From the NCBI GenBank assembly GCA_035765755.1, contig DASTWW010000257.1:1-5465 (forward strand): 5,465 bases of DNA. Direction: 5' to 3'. This stretch comes from DASSKA01 sp035765755. Lineage in GTDB: Bacteria > Actinomycetota > Actinomycetes > Propionibacteriales > Nocardioidaceae. Shown here one piece after another: positions 4,396 through 5,465 of this stretch (positions are counted from its first letter, which is position 1; every line of letters begins with the position of its first letter). The notes beneath the pieces are model-generated. The model was not told where the DNA came from. It was given only the letters and a program-made list of their open reading frames with translations, and searched no databases. Both the position numbers and the translations under genes were made by a program.

Positions 4396-5328
4396 ATGCG
4401 GCCCATGCTCCGTCCCGGCATCCACGTCCTCGACCGCCGCGACCACCGTCTCCAGGTCGGCCTCGACCCGCGGCACGCGGTGCTGCTGCGCGACGAGGAA
4501 CCGGTGCGCAACACGCTCACCCTGCTGACCAGCACGGGCGCGTCGGCGGAGTCGACGGACCCCGCGACGGTCGCCGCGCTGGCCGACGCCGGGCTGCTCG
4601 TCGACGAGGGCGTGCTGCGCCCCCTGGTGGCGGTGACCGCACCGGCGGCCCCCGGCCGCCACGACCGCGCCGCGCTGGCCCGCAGCGACGGGGAGGACGC
4701 CCTCGGCCTGGTGGAGCGGCGTCGCCGCCACCGCACCACGGTCACAGGCTTCGGCGGCCCACCGGGGCAACGGCTGGCGAAGGCACTGGCCGGCCTGCTC
4801 GGCGAGGCCGGAGTGCCCGCCGACACCGGGGACGCCCCCCGGCCCGGGGACCGGGTCGTGGTGCTGGTCGGCGTCGGCGAGCCCCGCCGCGAGCTGGTGG
4901 ACCAGGCGATGCGGGCGGACCTGCCGCACCTGCTGGTGCGGATGCGCGAGGGAGAGGTGGTGCTCGGCCCGTTCGTGGCGCCCGGGCGCACGGCGTGCCT
5001 GCGCTGCGCCGACGCCCACTTGACCGACGCGGACCCGTGCTGGCCGCTGCTGGTGGCGCAGTACGCCGCCCGCGACGCCGGCGAGCGCAGCGACGGGGTC
5101 CCCGAGCCGGTGGACGGGCTGTTGGCCGCGGTTGCCGTGGCCTGGGCGGCTCGCGACGTCGCGTCGTACGCCGAGGACCGCCGCCCGACCACCTGGTCGG
5201 CGACGCTGCGCCTGGACGCCCAGCTGGCCGCGATCGAGACCCAGCCCTGGCTGCGGCACCCGGCCTGCGGGTGCAGCTGGGGGGAACCGGTCCCTGATCA
5301 CCACCGGTCGGACACAATGGGAACATGA
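4396..5328 (+). CDS. TOMM cyclodehydratase-like (E1/ThiF-related) protein
   Basis: This 310-residue protein resembles the bacteriocin-biosynthesis cyclodehydratase domain (the E1-like C protein of thiazole/oxazole-modified peptide systems), annotated variously as ThiF-family or TOMM leader-binding protein. The N-terminal part (about 1-75) has the wHTH-like layout used for leader-peptide recognition in that family. VTGFGGPPGQRLAKAL (116-131) and VVVLVGVGEP (154-163) look like Rossmann strands, but I see no intact ATP-binding E1 motif. GPFVAPGRTACLRCADAH (191-208) is the family signature: Cys201/Cys204, with Cys291/Cys293 in HPACGCSW, form the zinc tetracysteine site. No YcaO gene, dehydrogenase or obvious precursor peptide lies in the window, so a role in azoline formation is not supported; it is a stand-alone member. 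From memory Rv3196 is the mycobacterial counterpart. The start at 4396 is preferred over an ATG at 4405 because of the hexamer six bases upstream. Its stop overlaps the kinase start by ATGA. Confidence 0.8.
   Translation: MRPMLRPGIHVLDRRDHRLQVGLDPRHAVLLRDEEPVRNTLTLLTSTGASAESTDPATVAALADAGLLVDEGVLRPLVAVTAPAAPGRHDRAALARSDGEDALGLVERRRRHRTTVTGFGGPPGQRLAKALAGLLGEAGVPADTGDAPRPGDRVVVLVGVGEPRRELVDQAMRADLPHLLVRMREGEVVLGPFVAPGRTACLRCADAHLTDADPCWPLLVAQYAARDAGERSDGVPEPVDGLLAAVAVAWAARDVASYAEDRRPTTWSATLRLDAQLAAIETQPWLRHPACGCSWGEPVPDHHRSDTMGT
5313..5318 (+). promoter_or_regulatory. Possible internal -10 hexamer (CACAAT) before the ABC1 kinase gene
   Basis: CACAAT resembles TANNNT (A2, T6) and ends six bases before the ATG at 5325, inside the end of the upstream gene. 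No -35 is evident at the right distance. Translational coupling through ATGA is the simpler route, with this as a possible second start. Confidence 0.25.
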
Positions 5329-5465
5329 GCGAACTTCCGCGCAGAGCCGTCTCCAGGACGGCGCGGCTGGCCGCGCTGCCCCTCGGCTTCGCGGGACGCA
5401 CCGCGGTCGGGATGGGCCGCCGGCTGGGCGGCGCACCGGCCGAGTCGGTGATGACCGAGGTGCAG
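5325..5465 (+). CDS. ABC1/AarF/UbiB-family atypical protein kinase, N-terminal fragment
   Basis: Only 47 codons are present before the window ends. The N-terminus has LPRRAVSRTARLAALPLG (residues 4-21) followed by FAGRTAVGMGRRLGG, the start I recognise from actinobacterial ABC1 (AarF/UbiB) kinases; the later part of the family typically holds KxGQ and an atypical kinase core, which cannot be seen here. UbiB relatives act in quinone metabolism or membrane lipid handling through ATPase or kinase activity; the actinobacterial role is not settled. The ATG overlaps the previous stop (ATGA), so the two proteins are probably made together. From memory Rv3197 occupies this place in mycobacteria. The identification is good for the fragment but rests on a short stretch. 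Confidence 0.75.
   Translation, partial: MSELPRRAVSRTARLAALPLGFAGRTAVGMGRRLGGAPAESVMTEVQ

Noticed and set aside
4026..5192. Minus-strand and alternative plus-strand open frames over the DUF5679 and cyclodehydratase-like genes
   Set aside because: They are shadow frames with Ser/Arg/Pro repeats; the real frames carry the paired CxxC motifs, the family signature and proper start-stop junctions.
4110..5465. A complete thiazole/oxazole-modified peptide (RiPP) cluster
   Set aside because: Only the cyclodehydratase-like partner is present; no YcaO, dehydrogenase, transporter or Cys/Ser/Thr-rich precursor is visible. DUF5679 has zinc-ribbon cysteines, not a leader-core layout.
1..5465. Insertion sequence, prophage, CRISPR array or tRNA genes
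   Set aside because: I saw no transposase or integrase motifs, no regularly spaced direct repeats and no tRNA-like TPsiC arm. The only repeat structures are the short palindromes and motif clusters listed.

Overview
The window is chromosomal DNA from a very GC-rich actinomycete. The evidence is the strong G/C bias at third codon positions, GTG/ATG starts, 4-base start-stop overlaps (GTGA, ATGA), promoter-like TANNNT hexamers lying right against start codons, and a set of protein families typical of Actinobacteria. From memory, the order DUF2342 metalloprotease / small zinc ribbon / cyclodehydratase-like protein / ABC1 kinase resembles the Rv3195-Rv3197 neighbourhood of Mycobacterium tuberculosis. 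The extra genes and the composition make me think of a Nocardioides-like or related Propionibacteriales organism, but that placement is inference. No mobile element, CRISPR array, tRNA or rRNA is visible.

Layout. Left block, + strand (1-1965): a zincin-like DUF2342 protein (29-1369) overlaps by 4 bases a NUDIX hydrolase (1366-1965). The NUDIX gene ends inside an unusual AT-richer palindromic tract (1924-1980) carrying three CGATATCG octamers and a 10-bp inverted repeat. This tract also touches the stop codon of the convergent gene. Middle block, - strand (1980-3602): an HhH-PHP phosphoesterase (3602-2571), followed 9 bases downstream by a YgjP/WLM-type zinc metallopeptidase (2561-1980). A divergent region of about 500 bp without genes (3603-4109) holds a cluster of DnaA-box-like GTCCACA motifs, a sigma70-like promoter, a 10-bp long-range stem that may close a structured RNA, and the promoter and leader of the next gene. 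Right block, + strand (4110-5465): a 52-residue DUF5679 zinc-ribbon protein (4110-4268) with a perfect Shine-Dalgarno sequence and a 14-bp terminator hairpin; a TOMM cyclodehydratase-like / E1-related protein (4396-5328); and the N-terminus of an ABC1/AarF/UbiB-family kinase (from 5325, running off the window), joined to the previous gene by ATGA.

How the genes fit together. These look like conserved actinobacterial housekeeping or maintenance genes of poorly known function, not an acquired island. The right block is the most intriguing part: a cyclodehydratase-like protein with an intact zinc tetracysteine site but no YcaO partner in view, next to a tiny zinc ribbon and translationally coupled to an atypical kinase. 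Five of the seven starts have a hexamer with A at position 2 and T at position 6 exactly six bases before the ATG, the arrangement of leaderless actinobacterial transcripts. The DUF5679 gene is the clear exception, with a long leader and AAGGAGG.
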